In this document: piece by piece, positions 26,901 to 41,189 of the stretch | Position numbering within the stretch: the stretch's first letter is position 1 | How the letters are laid out: each line of letters opens with the position of its first letter | Assembly: GCA_022316685.1 (NCBI GenBank) | Contig: JAKJHU010000033.1 | Location: 4,888,321 to 4,952,320, forward strand | From: Progne subis subis | Lineage: Eukaryota > Chordata > Aves > Passeriformes > Hirundinidae | DNA length: 64,000 bases | Direction of reading: 5' to 3' | The notes under the pieces: generated by a model | Databases searched by the model: none | Seen by the model: the letters and a program-made list of their open reading frames with translations, nothing else | Told to the model about the DNA's origin: nothing | Made by a program: the position numbers and the translations under genes

Positions 26901-29900
26901 TGGAAACCAAGTTTTGAAAATCAGGACCTTGCTTCTAATGCCCCTTGCTTTAAATAAAAAAAGGCTATTCCTGTCCTAGATATTTACACTTAATATCTGC
27001 CTATTTCATCTCTAATGAATTATTCATACATGTATATGTGAATACTGTGTGTAAAACCTTTCATTAGAGAAAGAGGGCTTCTGAGTTCTGGAGCATATAC
27101 CAATATCTCCTGCTCAGGTGTTTCTTTGATATGCCAGGACATCTTTCTACTGAAATCTTAATCCAAAGTTTCTATAGTGAAATGAGTTTTTATGCAGTTT
27201 CCAGTCACCATCAGAGAGAGCTTTTTCGTGATCCCCATTTCTTCTGTTAGTAGCAGTATTTCATGTTTCATATATAATTTTTTTTTCTTTTCTGGCTGAT
27301 TTCTATTAAAATCTGTTTATTGTTTCAGAAATTCATTTTGAAGTGGCATATTGCATTCCTACATCTCTAAGCCCTCTGCCCTTCTCCATAGTCTGGGCTT
27401 TAAAGTGGTGAGGAGGAAGAAATAGGGAGAGATTTTTGTTTCTGGGGATGTCAGGCCCAGGAGCATCCCAGCTGCATGGTCATGGGGGGAGAATCATGTT
27501 TGGGTTCCGCTGCTGCCTTGTAATAAACAGTCAGAAGCAGCATTGAGAGGGCATGGAGAGACCAAACTACTCAGTTTCCATTCCTGGTGTTTTACTATGC
27601 AGTTGTTGATGCCAGGGAAGGGCTTTTTTACACCTTCAGTTGGAGTATTTCCTGCTGATTCCTTGCTTGTCCAGTCACTGAGCTGCTTCCTATGGCCACC
27701 TCCTTCCTCCTGGCCCTCCCTCTCACCATCCTGCCCAGCTCTAACCTTCCCAATTCTAGCTCTTTAATGCCCTTTCTCTGTATTCAGATCCTCCTTTGCA
27801 TATTAATTCAAAGTCTGGTACCATTCCAGCTCTGTGTTTGATCTTAAGGATTTGGTTCAGCAGCAGGATGGGCCTTGCACCTTTGTGGTCATGAGAAGTT
27901 TATCAGTTCCTCACCCAGCATTGTCTAGTGGTATTCAAATTCTGTTCCCTCTGCTCCATGGCCCTCTGCATTTCCATATGTTGTTTCAAATGCAGGATGT
28001 AGATTCTTTTAGTATTTTCTGATATTTTAAATACATAAGGTACTTACCATAAAGTAAGGAAATTGTGAATTTTCGTTAATTTTCAGAGTACTGCCCACTA
28101 CCAAAAAACTCCTTTCCAACTACTTTTTTAGAAGAGATGAGGAAAAAACTTACTTTATAGAACTGTAAGACCATTTCTGTTAAAAGATATCTTTTGGTAC
28201 TCAACACCTTTCCAACTGGACTTCCAATAAAAAGAGGGCTTATCTTTCACCTCAGTAGGTTTGGGATTATATCATTAATGCAGCAAATAAGGAATGTCAA
28301 ATCTGTTCAATAGTACAGTTTTGCTAAGTTACAGTAGGGAAAACAGTGATTCAAATGTGACCATTTTGCCCTCTGTTTTGGAGGAAGACACAGGTTATTT
28401 TACATGTGCAGGAATTCATTATTGTGCCATGCATCATGGGACAGTCTTGTTAGGAACTTGCATCCACTTCAAGTTTGCTTAAGGCTGTTTTTTGATTGAG
28501 TAAGCATTGTAATATCCTTATAAAGATGCATTATTATATGTAATAGGAACATAGTTTTGTGAATTTTTTTTCTGTGCTAGAATGATGAAAACATTTTTTC
28601 AGTTATCAGAAACTTTTATGTTATGTTATGCCATGTGAATGTCACACAAGTAATCACACAGGCTAAAATCTGAAGATGTTTTCACAAATACCTTGCATTT
28701 GTCATAGAATACATGTGAACAATATTAATATCTGAATTATAAGCTGAACTCAAGACAACATTAGAGCATTATTTTACAGGCCCTCTATTGGACCACCTCT
28801 ACTGTGTAGACTTTTGTATGGGAAATAGCCTCTAACTGAATCACAGAAAACAGTATTTCAGCATAATTTTTTTTTTGTGTGCTGACCCTCTTTCTTTAAT
28901 GTATTTATTCATAAAAAGTGATGGTTATTGATGAAGGTATTCATTGTAGCTTATTCCTAAGTCTGAGTAAAGCTTTTTGAAGACGTTTTTGTCCTAATAA
29001 GAATGTGAGCATTTCAAGACATGTGGTTATTTTTTGGCCTGAACTTACGCTACCTACTTCTTTCAGTTTTGAAATTATTTAGCCCCGGGGAGCTTTCTCC
29101 CCCTCTGTGATAACATTTCAGAGTTTCTTGTCTGGTTCTGAGCAGGTAAAAGCAAATGAAAGAAAGGATAAAAATAAAAAGATAAATGAGCAGCATCTGT
29201 TGTTTCTAGTGGTGTGGGTAAACTCTCCAAACTACTTTGGTTTCAGAAAGTGATAATGGAAAGAGCCACCAGTTGTCTGTCCTCCCTATATATATTTATA
29301 TTCTCTTTCCTTATCTGTTAACACTCTCAGCTGCCGTGCTTAGGTGTCTCCAAGAGATGTCAGAATTTCATCTAACATAGCTTGTCCAGAAAACCCATTG
29401 CAACAGGTGGGCAAAAAATGTCAAGTCAAGCCTATAGCAAGTAAATGTTCAATTGTATAGGCCTGAGAAGATCTCTTGATCAGGTTGCATATTCTCCCTG
29501 AAGAAAATGAGTTGTAGAAAACGCGTCCAAAAAGTTTCAGATAGTCAGGAACTGCAGGTTAATGTTTAATGGGTAGAACTCAAATTCTGATATATTGTCC
29601 CCGCACACTGTTGCCGTTTACTTAGGATTTATTCTCTCCCTCCCATCCTATATACCACTAGCACGCCTTTTGAACTTTCACCAAGTGAAAGGAATTGATT
29701 CCAAGTGATACTGACTTGGCAGTGACAAGTCAGCCTGTTGCAACTTTTGAAAGAGCACAGCTGAATGGAATTACAAGTCCACCTTTTGACCTTCAGATAT
29801 TAATATGCTGCTAATTTAATGACTTCATTTGGTGAGTTCATTCTCCACAGAACATCAGCTGTATATTTCATTAAAAAAACATAGTTTAGTAAAGTTTTTG

Positions 29901-30818
29901 TATTTTCAGTAGTTTTTAACAGATTTTTTGCTACGTGGGCATGGCTGAATTTGCACAGCATGAGATCTTGCTTGGCAAAGATCTTTTATATTACAACTTA
30001 CATCAAGAAGAAAAGTTGATGAGCTTAGACTTGACAAAGCTCACCTGTGTTTTGGGGATTTTTTTGTATTTCTTGTTTGAAGCTTTCTACCTCTGCTTCC
30101 TGACAGGCTAACATTGTATTCCTCCAAATGCACTAAAGAATGAAGTTTAGCATTAAAAAATGTATCTGTTCTGAGCATGCTTTTCTAGGTAAAGCCGGTA
30201 TCAAAAGAGTTTTCATGGTAGAACATCTTTCAAGCACAGTATTTTACATCTTAGGACTGAAGAGTTACAGTTACACAAATACCTTTTTTGTGGGGTTTTT
30301 CTTGTGGAAATATAGGGGCAGGGAGGAGAAGCCCAAACTGCTGTCCTGAACCAGGACATACAAGCACAAAATTGGAAAACATCTTTTTATCACAGTATGG
30401 AATCATGGAAGAGCACCTTATTTAGGCATTCCTTCATACAGTTCAAGTCACACCATGCTATTTTATGATAATGATTTTATTACACTGCTTGTAGAGCTTA
30501 ATTTCTCCTGTAGTTATTGATATTTATGGACTCAAAAGTTATCCATGTGTTGCATGAACAAGCAGTCAGGATTGAGAAGGGCTGAACATTATGGAACCTT
30601 AGTCTAGTTACAGTTGAAATGTCAGATTGTATAATGTGTATCAGATGAGGACATAACCTCTAATTTGTGCAAGTACTCTGACCGTCCAAGTCTCTATTTT
30701 TAAATCAAACTTAGACGCAGGAGCTCCATGTTGGAAGCTGTTTGCTGACTGGCTTGATTTCATCCTGTCAGTGTGAGTGGAACTGCTGATCTGCAGTACC
30801 CCTCATCTCTCTGAATTA

Positions 30819-30842
30819 GCTAGTTCATTAGGATGAACTAGC
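30819..30842. repeat. Perfect 10-bp hairpin
   Basis: GCTAGTTCAT at 30819-30828, loop TAGG, then ATGAACTAGC at 30833-30842 form a perfect inverted repeat that could fold in intronic RNA or extrude as a cruciform. It is too short for a microRNA precursor, and pairing does not extend beyond the 10 bp. Confidence 0.85.
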
Positions 30843-33800
30843 ACTGTGATTTTCTTTGTGCTGTGGCTGTCCTGTTTTGAGAAGCTGCATCTGGTTATTG
30901 GCTACTAGCTGTTGTGAGGAACTGTAGACCAACAAAATTGTAGTTCATGATTTTGAGAATACAAATTTACTATTTTACATTAGTCACAGGCCACTTATGC
31001 ATATCTGTACATTCTTGTTTCTCTGTTTCTTTTCTTGGCTCAAGAGAACCTTTTTGTTTTCCTCTGTGATTTTGTGTCCCTTGCATATTTTGCAAACTTC
31101 TTCCTTGCTCCTAATTCCAAGCATCTTGCAAATATAAACATGGTGTAAAGGTAATCTCTTGCATCTACTTGGCTGGTCTCTACTGGGGTGAATTTTTCCA
31201 TATTTTATGGAGTCAGTGACACTCTAAAACTGAAGTTTTTAAGTATCCACGTGCTTGGGATTTGGCTTCTGTTTAGTTCTCTTGCAGGATCTAGACAGCC
31301 ACCATACAAAACAGTTGGAATGAGAGTATTGTTTAGGTTTTGATTTTTTTTTATTCACAGGGATGCAATAGTTCTGTGTTTTATTACAGATGTCTTGAAA
31401 GTATTAATCTGATTTTTTAAATTGAGTGCTGTAATCCATGTGTTGAATGTTTTGGCACTTTCCTACTGTAATAATTGGCTGGAATGCCATATTGAGAAAT
31501 TTTCTGAAAATTACTATATTTTTGTCAAGTAAGTGATTCTTCTGTTTTAGTGCCCTGTTTTTCAGTAGTGAAATATGAGGTAGAGAAATGTTAAGAATGA
31601 AGCCTAAAGACCACATTAATTTTTTTGTTATTTTATTATATTTTTTTAATTACCTATGTTCAATTTTATGGGGAGGATGTATTTTAAATCCAGTCTAGAA
31701 ACAATGATATTTTCTCAAATGAGTTTAAAATGGCAAGTCAGAGCATTGCTCAAGTGTTAATAATCAAATGAAGGGCTTTTTATTGCATACCCGTAAAATG
31801 TCCTATGCAACAAGTATTCTAGCATAGACTTTATAAATATGTCATGAGCTAGATTAAGTATTTACGGTATTTATAACAGAATAAATGTTAATTTTAACAT
31901 TTTAAGATTAATCTTTGGAGAAAACATTTACAAATGCTTTTTTAAAACCTGGCCCACAGAAATAGAAATGGCACTAAATTTGTGGAATAATTTACATTTG
32001 TGAGTGTAAAGTATGCTCAGATAAACTTTGGTGTTTTCCCTATGCTGATGACATTTTTTTAGTTATTGTTCAGCTGTTAAAACAGCAAAATAATATTTGT
32101 GATCTCTTGTTTCCAAGAAAATTTCTTCAAATTAAAATAAATTAAGTCACAAAACAAAGAAGATAATGCCATAACCTATGTAGCTTTTGAAGAAATATAT
32201 GCAGGTATGGCCTGTTCTCCTGACCACCCAGAGGGACAAAACTGAGTTTGAAAGGTTTTCTTTTCTTTCGGTGGAAATTGCCATGTTTAGCAGCTATGCA
32301 AAAAATGGAGAGTAAATGTTTAATTAAGAAAGGAACTTTAGTGGTTAAAAATAAGATTGACTGTAGTTTTTTACTTCTAAATTAAGTCAGTTGTGTATTT
32401 CTGTATGTTTTTAAAGAACAATGCTTACTACTTTACTGCATTTTCCTATTAGACTCATGGATAGTTATTTGCATGATCGTATCTCTTAAAACATTTAAAA
32501 AAACAAACCATTTGTAACAGAACCTTTTAGTCATCTTTGATGCTCTGCATAGCACACTTGCACCATATTGTCTACATTTTGTCTGGGAACTGCTGTGCTT
32601 TGGTAACAAATAAGTGTTTTAAATATTTGCCTTGTGAATTTATGAAATTTGAAGTGAAAATTTGATACAGTAAGGTAAAATATTGAATTTACAATGAAAA
32701 GAGTTTTCTACGGTCTCCCGTTGTATTGACTCTTTGCTTGAGGACTCAAAGAAAAGCCCTGGTGCCAAAAGCCAGGTGACCCCATATTTCACTCATTCCT
32801 ACTACACAGCTCAGGAGTTGGTGTATTAACAGTTTTAGTTCTGTACCATTTGGGGACTATTGGCTTTCTGTTACGGCTTATTCATGCATAAAATAACATT
32901 TTCTGCTTTGCATAATGAGAGAAAGTTCCTGAATTGTAAGGTTCTGCAAATGTGATGAATATTATTAAAGTTCTGGAGTATCATTCTTGGCCAATTTGAA
33001 TGCTTGTGCCTTGTTTGTGCTGCAAGTTTAATAGTGTCTCTTCACACAATTACAATTCCATACAAAGCTGATATGTAACTTCCATGTTCTGAGATGTTGT
33101 GCTATTGACCATTTGTTGCAGTGGAGATACAAAAATCTGTATGAGCTTGGCATTTCTGAAATTTATTACCTTCCCTGTCATTTTCCAAAAGTGTGCTATG
33201 GCTTCATTGATACTTGGCAGATTAATTTATCAGGAGACTAATTGCTCACTTCTAGTTTTCTTTACACATATTAATGCTTGGGTGACAAACTATAGAAGAA
33301 AAGTTCACGTGATTTTACAAGGGCCCAATGCTGAGTTCATTGAAGGCAGCAGGAAAGTTTCTTTTGTATTTCCTTGAGATTACATTAGAAAGTATGGGGA
33401 ATAGCCAAGATCAAAAGCACTACTACTGTTATTCAGCTATTTTTTTAATGAATTTTAGTTTAGTTTGGTAAAATGTGTTGATGTCCCTTGATAGAGTAGT
33501 CTCTAAAATGGCTTCCTTTTTGCTGTGAGGAAATAGCATGATGATTGACCATTTCCTGCTTGGGAGATGGTAAGTTCAGAGCTGAAGATACAGTTCATGA
33601 AGATAGTACTTCTAGATTTTAAGGTTTTAAGTGTTTGAGAGCTGTCTGAAAATGATCCAGGTAGACTGTGTTCTTAAGTTCTGATGTTTTGGGAGTTTGA
33701 ATCCTGTCAAATACAGTGCTTTATCTCCAAAGATGAATTTTTCCCATTTGGTCTATATAATATTTATATATGGACAGGAAATAGAAGTCAGAATCCAGAT

Positions 33801-36800
33801 ACGTTGACCCCTGAGATATAATATTGACCTCAGTGAGTATTAACTTCTTGGATCAATGAATGCTGTTATTGACCTCAAAGAAAAATCAATAGCAGCTTGT
33901 TAATTTGCAAACTATGACTGCAAGAAAATGGTACACATTTTGTTCTTCATTATCACCTATTTATATCTATATTTTAATGCTTTCAGTATTGCCACCTAGA
34001 GATCATCATGTCAGAACATTTCAATTCCAGCTGTTAGAAGGTTGGGGAAACAGACATTATACATTATGGAATAATTGAGGAGCAGTACAGGTTAGTTCCT
34101 AAATGTCATGAAAATAATACACTGCACAGTTGTGTTGTTTTTCTTTTTGGGATAGTCCAGTTCGTTTCATTTTCTCTGGTGTGCTTCATCAAAACATTGC
34201 GTAAAAGTGCCGTATTTTACCTGCCAGAAAAGATTTCTACATGAATAATAAAGGGGATAAAAACCTGACTATTGGAAACAAGGAGACTGAAAGTGTTCAC
34301 TACAAAAAATCATAATTAATATACAGCGGTTTTTTCCTACTTATATAAGGATGACAGGTTTCTAGGCAATAATATGTTCTGAAATGTTACTGTGTGACTA
34401 TATAATAAAGAAGAAAGTTCTAAATGACAGAGTATTGGTGGAGAGGTGTTGTTTTGTATCATGGCAGGTTTTGTATATGAACACTGAAATGTCAGACTTT
34501 TACAGAGTTTGAAATGCCTGTTGCTGAAATACAAATGTCAACAGTTCTTCTGCATATATACCACTTTGATATTTAAACTTAAAAACCTCATCAATGATTT
34601 AGTACTACTTTGGCCTTGTTATGATTTGGCTGCCAAAAACTGCAGAGGCTGATTTGGTCTGGAGAGCGGTGTCTTTGTTCACAGAAGACCAAGCTCAAGT
34701 CTCCCAGCCTTTTACAGTCATTACTTCTGTCTGATGCCTCTGCAGTGATCTTGGCAAGCTGATGACTGTGTTTAGAAAACTCCTTCATCATTAAATGACA
34801 GTATGAGAGGTATTTAAATGCAAAAATGAGTCCATACTTGCACTTTTACAACTGAAGTTGCTGCAATTTTTTTTTGCCAGTTTGATGGCAATGTGGTTTT
34901 GCTCTTTAATACCATGGGCCCTCAGAACCTCATTTGTGCATCACTGTAATCCTCTTCCTCAAGAGGAAGGTTTCTCAATTCTCATTGAGAAAAAATGATG
35001 TTATACTCATTCTCTTGATAGACAAAAGCACAGTGATGTTAAACTTAAAAATAAAAAAAAGGTAAGAAGGCAGCACTAAGTTAGACTCGTCTAGCTCAGA
35101 AAAGTGAGGCCTGTGCAGATGTGGAAAGATGTTTGCAGTTATTTTGAGTATCTTTTCTGTCTTACAGAAGTCCTGAATGATCAGGAAGGGTGGTATCTTA
35201 AAGCCTATATAGACATCCCAATTGGTAGGAATGTTTTCCTTGATTCTATATGTTGTTTTGAGTCATGTCTGAGTAATCAATAAGTTTGGATCCTTCTGCA
35301 AGAGACCAAGAAAGAAATGATGCAGGAAGGTGGCTGATTTTGGGGGGGAAAGGAAAGTTCAAAGTCACACTGCAGGAGTAGAGAGATAATCTCAGTTTGA
35401 CAGTTTAGGTTTCTCATTTCAGCCTACAAAGATTGCTGAGCAGCACCCCGGTGTTCAAAGTATAAAATTGTCCATTCCAGCAGGTATTAGTAGTAGAACT
35501 GGGAACAAAGTCTGAGGCAAGCAAGAAAACCATTGACTGTGAGCCAAATGTAGCTCCCTGACTCTGCAGACCATTTATTTTTCAAGGCAGAAGTTACCTA
35601 CTGTGCTCAGGGGCACGGTGCTGCAGTGGCTGGATCTCAACGTGACCCAGGTCTCAGGATTACAGGACATTTCTCATGATGTCTTAATGGCTGGCTGGTA
35701 CCTGGGGAATTTTCTACTCTGGAAGCATTGTCTTTAAGGTGTATGGAAGTTCAGGAAAAAGCCTTATGAATTCAAAATACCAGTCCTCACCTGTGAACAT
35801 ATAATGCTTTATTTTCTCTTCTGATATTCTGTAATCACTAGAACTGTTTACTGATGGGAAGTCTTAGGACTGATACCATGTCTAACTTAGCAAAGGAAAA
35901 GGAAATATAAAACAATCCACAATGTTTTAATTTTCAAAAGTCATGTTCAGAATCCAGTTTATGCAGTACATCAGAAGAAGTTCAGTTTATAATTATAAAA
36001 TCACTGAATTTAGCTTCTTAATAGATGTCACTGATGGCAGACTTACTGATTTCCATAACTGAAATGTTTTGAAATTTTGCACTAATGGTCGGTGGGGCAT
36101 AAGCTAGTAATGTTATGAGATGAGATGTTCTGCTTATCATCTTTGTGAATGACTTTTGCTCTCCACATTTTCCTTTATTAAGGGAATTTTCCATTTACTT
36201 CCTATTTGGGGAGAAAGTCTCCACATTATTAAAGTATATAAAATATTTGATGCCATAAAATGGATCTAGTTTAGTTTGATAAACTAGAAATATCCTGCAC
36301 TGTGAGGGTCATAGCTTATAATACGTACTGTTAGTACTTTTTCATTTTTCTATATTAGGAGATTAGTGAAAAATAAGCTCTATCAATTAAGTTTTATTGC
36401 AAAATTATCTTCAGATGTACAGCAGTGAAGATGATATTGAGTGATAACACTAGAGTGGATTTTGTATAAAGCAATTACAACTTGAAAACCACAATCTGAA
36501 TGAAAATATTGCTTAGGGTTTTTTGTAATCTAGCATTTAATACCAGAAAACTCTTCCTTTGGAAAGTGCTTAAATTACCTCTATTAAACACAAGACATTC
36601 CTAAGGTGTTCATGTGTGCTATTGACTGAAAAATACTTATATTTGGCTTCCCTGCTCATGCTTTGTCAAATCTGTAAAGTACATATGAGTATATAGTTCT
36701 ACCTCATAAGCTGTTTGTTTAATAACACCATGTTTTCCTAAAAATTTTAATTTTTATATGGATAGCAGAGTTCTTAATTCAGAAATTATCTTGTGTGGAT

Positions 36801-36879
36801 GCAATTTGATGCTATGAAATTCTCTGCATTCCTAAAAGCAGTGATTTACCCTGAAAAAAGCAGCAAGCCCTTTTCCTCA

Positions 36880-37660
36880 TGTGACGCAGTACATATAGCC
36901 ACGTATCTTTCTTTGACATGTTATGGTGGAGTTGAAAGTGCATTGAGCTTTGCAAAATGAATTCCAAGAACTTCAGAAGTGAATTGTTTAATTCTGCAGA
37001 TAATGAATGAAGTCTGAATGCTCAAGTCATTCCTTTCATAGAGTTCCATTCTGCCATCACACCTTTGGCGGGACAGGCAGTCCCTCAAAACACATAAAGG
37101 CATCTTTAATCAATTTAGAAAAACAAAGTCAATTGTTCAAGAGCTACAAAGCGCTTCAGCCCCTTTTCATGACTCAGGGAATTTTGCTTGTGCCATTCAC
37201 TACCTGTTTTCTAACATCATCCCTCAAAATGTTCTGTTCAGTACAAGAGAAGTTGCTCTGTAAAACACCCAGTTTGTAATAAACTGAATACCTTAAGGAG
37301 GGGGGAAATAATTTTAGAAGTGTATCAGTTGTACTCCATTGTTTCATTGTAGATAAATAGTTTGTGCCTCTGACTGAATCTCCAGTGATGCCAGCACGAA
37401 TCAAGACAATTTAGTCAAGTGGTTACAGGTTTCCAACCTTTCAAATTGATCAAATTGAAATAGCCCATTAGGAATTGATTTAAATCAGTTTAGATAAGCT
37501 CAGTCTTAGTCCTGGCCCTTGAGGCTTTGGCTACTGAAAGTTCACTTGAAGCTGGACATACACCAGCTCCACAGGCCATCAACTTTATTAGTGTGGAGAT
37601 AAGCTGATTAGATCTTGTCAATCAAAGGTGCCAATATCTCAATTGAGTGTCTCTCCCAGT
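36880..37660. promoter_or_regulatory. Candidate intronic enhancer with GATA and TCF/LEF motifs
   Basis: This is a repeat-free block with a high density of recognisable motifs: AGATAAG at 37492-37498 and again at 37597-37603 (GATA type), ATCAAAGG at 37621-37628 (TCF/LEF type), and ATTGATTTAAAT-like homeodomain sequence near 37473-37486. Open frames here are short and lack splice borders. VTI1A introns neighbour TCF7L2, so an element here could serve either gene. Conservation is unknown to me, and the call rests on motif clustering. Confidence 0.35.
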
Positions 37661-39157
37661 CTTTCTCTCCTTCTTTGTTGCCTGCTTCAATGCCTTAAAA
37701 AAAAGAGAGAGCAAGCAAGAGAGATCTGTGTGTGCATCCCCCTGGTTGTCACCAAGCAGGGTGCAAGGGCACTGTGATGATGTGATGACTATATTAAAGA
37801 GGACATCAATTTGTTTTAAAGTGTTTTGATTTTTTATGGTGGTATTAAGAGAGAGAACATTGTGGTTGCAGCTTTACTAGAAAGCAAAGAGTTCTAGAAG
37901 GGGGAAAAAAAAAAAAAGTGTTTCTTTGAAACCTACCGGGTCTTTGAGTCTTGCTGTGCCAATGGGCGCTTAAGTGCTCCTGTAACTGGCATACTCTGAT
38001 CCACCACCAGCTTAGGTACTATTCTTCCCTCCAAATCATTCCCTTATATAAAACAAAATTATTTGTGGATGTTTAATCCTTGCAGAAATAATTTTAAACA
38101 TTTGTTAAATATAGCCTGCTTGGGAAATGTTTGATTATGCCAGTAAAGAGCATGATGTAACAGTCTGGGAAATTACTGCATAAATTAAGGTCAGGTTAGA
38201 ACATTTACACTGACCTTCTCTCTGGAAATGAAGCTATGCATGCACTGAATAAGTACATGCAGGTATTTGCATCTCTGCTTTGTTGGGGTGAAAAACAGAA
38301 GAAGCTTTAAAAATGGAATAGCACTGTGTTTCAGCTTAAGGCTTCATCATATAGTTAAAGATGGTATAGAGGAAAACTGGGCTTTTGTTCTTCACATCTG
38401 AAGTTTGCTCACACCATGTCTCCCTCATACTTCAAATGCAAACAACAGAAGCCTGTCCTTTTCTTCCATCACCCTACACACACAACCCAATGAAGGCTGG
38501 AGCTACAACACTGCAGAACTACATTGCCACACTGGATTATCTCTTTATCAGTTATTCTTCACTCCACTGTATCAATTTTCTGCTAACCAATCAGGCAGTC
38601 CTCTTAGAAAAGACTGTTTCTTCCAGATAAATGTATTTATAGCTGCACGGATCCACACAGGCAACTCATGTGCTACATCTTGGAGAGAGAAAGGGAATTA
38701 CTTGCTCCTTCCAAGAGACTTGTAGTTAATGCTGCTGTTTGCGTATATTACAGGGAAATAAAAATCTAGTAGTTGTGGGCAGATCCTAATTATTCACTTG
38801 GGTACTGGAGTTCAGGTCTAACTCTGGTATTTGTTGCAAAGTGTCACCCCATGTATTTACGCAGAGCAGAATGGTGCTCTTCTCTGATCTCACCTTTGTT
38901 TCTTGCCATTCTCACCAGCTCCCTGTTCAGGCTGCACATGGAGAGGAATAGCCAACTTTAGCACAAGGAGTATGTAACACAGAGCTGTTTAAATTATTCA
39001 AGTAGTTTTCTTTTGCCTCCCTCCCAGGAAAGATTCAAGTTCCAAGCAGGTTTAGAGACATTCACGTGGAAGAAGTTTTTGTAGGGGAGAACAGCCTTAT
39101 TGCCTTGTTGTTGCTAGTTAGAATTCCTCTGTGTTTCGATGAGGGTATTGAGCTGTA

Positions 39158-39175
39158 TTTTTTTTTTTTTTTTTT
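39158..39175 (+). repeat. Poly(T) run, 18 nt
   Basis: This is an uninterrupted 18-T homopolymer. No adjacent retroposon sequence or target-site duplication was recognised that would make it a reversed poly(A) tail. Confidence 0.9.
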
Positions 39176-40049
39176 CATGTTTAATACACAGTTAACAGCT
39201 CTGATACTGCAGCTACAGTCAATCGGAAGCAAATGTTCTTTTAAGAAGTTATTGAAGGAAATCTATCTAACAGACCACTAGTCAAATGATGTGCTTTTTT
39301 CCTCTGGCAATTTCCTCTACTGAAATCACTAACTCATTGGTTAAAATCTTACTTTGAAGGGTAAAAAGAAATGTGTTGGAGTTCCAACTTGCCCTTTAAT
39401 TGATCTGCCTTACCTTCATTAGTCATATTTTTTCTCACTGCTCTTTGTTGTAATGCAGTTGTCTTTGTAAACATTTTTCTGATTGTGTGCAAGTGCACAG
39501 CATAGAACTGAATCATCAGTCAAAAAACATGGTGGTATTATTTGATAGAATCTAGTGTTTCATTATAAGACTGGGTAGTATGATCATGACTTCTGAAATA
39601 ATTTGTAAATTATTAAAAATACAGTGCACTCAACTTGAAATTATAGATAGGTGGAATATGTTTTGTCTTGACTGTTCCAAGAGTGTTAAACAACATTTTT
39701 ATCTCTTCTTTCATACAAGTTGCAAGTAAAGAAGCTGAGCTGTCTTGATGGCTGAATCTAATATGGTTTCATAGAACCATAAAATTTATTGCAGTGTTTA
39801 TTTCAGCAGACCCTTTAGTTAATACTTCTATTCAGCTTAACATAAGGGCACAGATGTCAGTACGTGCAATTTCTAGAAAGATGTGCTAGCCAATTAAGGA
39901 GGAATTTTTTTTGGCAAGTTTTTACTTCAGGGCTTACAACTGCTACTGAAGTTATTTGAAGTTTGCATCATCTGTGTACTGTATTTGGGTTGAGTGTGCC
40001 TAATGAAAATTATATATGCTTGTAAACATCCTCCCATTGTTATGTAATA

Positions 40050-40330
40050 AAAGCAAATCTAGAACATTGCCGGAAGGACTTGTATGCTAAGGCTCTCTTT
40101 GACAGCAGATTTGTAATGTTCTAATTGAAAGCGCTTAAAACTCATTTAAGGAGCTTCTGTAACTTTGAGGCCGCCATCTTGAGGGAATGGTTTCAATGTA
40201 GTGACTCCAGTTTGGACATAAATAAAAACAACGCTGGCAGTGCTTAGGGTTTTCTTCCTTTGGAAGTTTTATTGTTGAGCAACCAGGACAACCATTTGGT
40301 TCATGGCATTGTTACAGCTTGGATTTGAAA
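40050..40330. promoter_or_regulatory. Candidate regulatory block with a consensus YY1 site
   Basis: GCCGCCATCTTG at 40170-40181 is a full match to the extended YY1 binding consensus, and it retains a CpG in a CpG-poor intron. Flanking sequence is unique and carries further CpGs (for example GCCGGAAG near 40068 and AAGCGCTT near 40130). YY1 sites of this form usually sit at promoters or looping elements. No transcript start evidence is visible. Confidence 0.35.
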
Positions 40331-41189
40331 GCCTGAAAAAATCATCAGTACACTCTTTTCCATTGTGTTAATCTCTTTTTATTTTTTCCCTTTTTTTAGA
40401 AAAAATTACTTTTTAGCACTGTTTCCCAATCAGTTAATAAATGTGTTTCACTGATGCAATGTAAATTAAGAAAATACTTAAACTAAAAAAATAAGAACTG
40501 GAATTAATTACTCTGTGTACGTGGACTTCGTTCTCCAAGTTCCCCAGGCCATCTTCTAGAGATATTTACTGACTACCTCTGTGCTGATTACTGTACAGAA
40601 GTGTGTTGCATATATGGCAGCGGATGCCCTGTTAGAGGTATCCTCTATGAGCTATCCAATGCAGAAGTAAAGATTGTTTTAGTATTAAAAAAAAGATTAA
40701 ATCAATATTTCTTTTATGTTCTTCCTTGGAGGTTAGTCCATCTTCAAGCATTAGAGGGCCACAAGCATCCATTTTCCTTGTTTACCCTGCAGCTTGCCAG
40801 TTTTCTAACCAGGGAGAAATGAAAGTGAATATTGGAAAATGAAATTGTGTTTGCCCAAGCTTCCTGTTCAGACGACTTTTGATTTTAATGAATTTGACAG
40901 AAAATGTAATTAAGAAAATGTCCTCATTTTTTATTTTTAAAATAATATTCTTGAATTGTGAGGTAACACAACTCTTCTCCTTTTAGAACAACATTCATAT
41001 GCCTTTGATCTCTACTTTTGGAGAATTCTTATTAGCTTAACACATTCATGTTCAGGAAAAGTCCTACGAGGAGGCAGGATTTTTCTTAAATGGGGAAAAA
41101 AAAAAGGAAAACAAAAAAGGGACAGAGAGAGAGAAGAAAAATCTTTTCCTGTTTCTTCCCTGAGGCTGAACTGTTTATCACTCCATCCT

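Noticed and set aside
28294..28482. Open frame with an immunoglobulin-like EEDTGYFTC motif
   Set aside because: The D-x-G-x-F-x-C pattern is expected about once by chance in six frames of this length. No upstream cysteine or tryptophan partner, no splice borders and no neighbouring Ig-like sequence were seen.
33549..33575. GATG|GTAAGT donor-like site
   Set aside because: The nearest upstream AG lacks a pyrimidine tract, so no exon can be defined.
38385..38725. Two overlapping + strand open frames of 81 and 106 codons
   Set aside because: Two open frames over the same DNA with no protein-like features and no splice sites suggest chance openness in stop-poor sequence.
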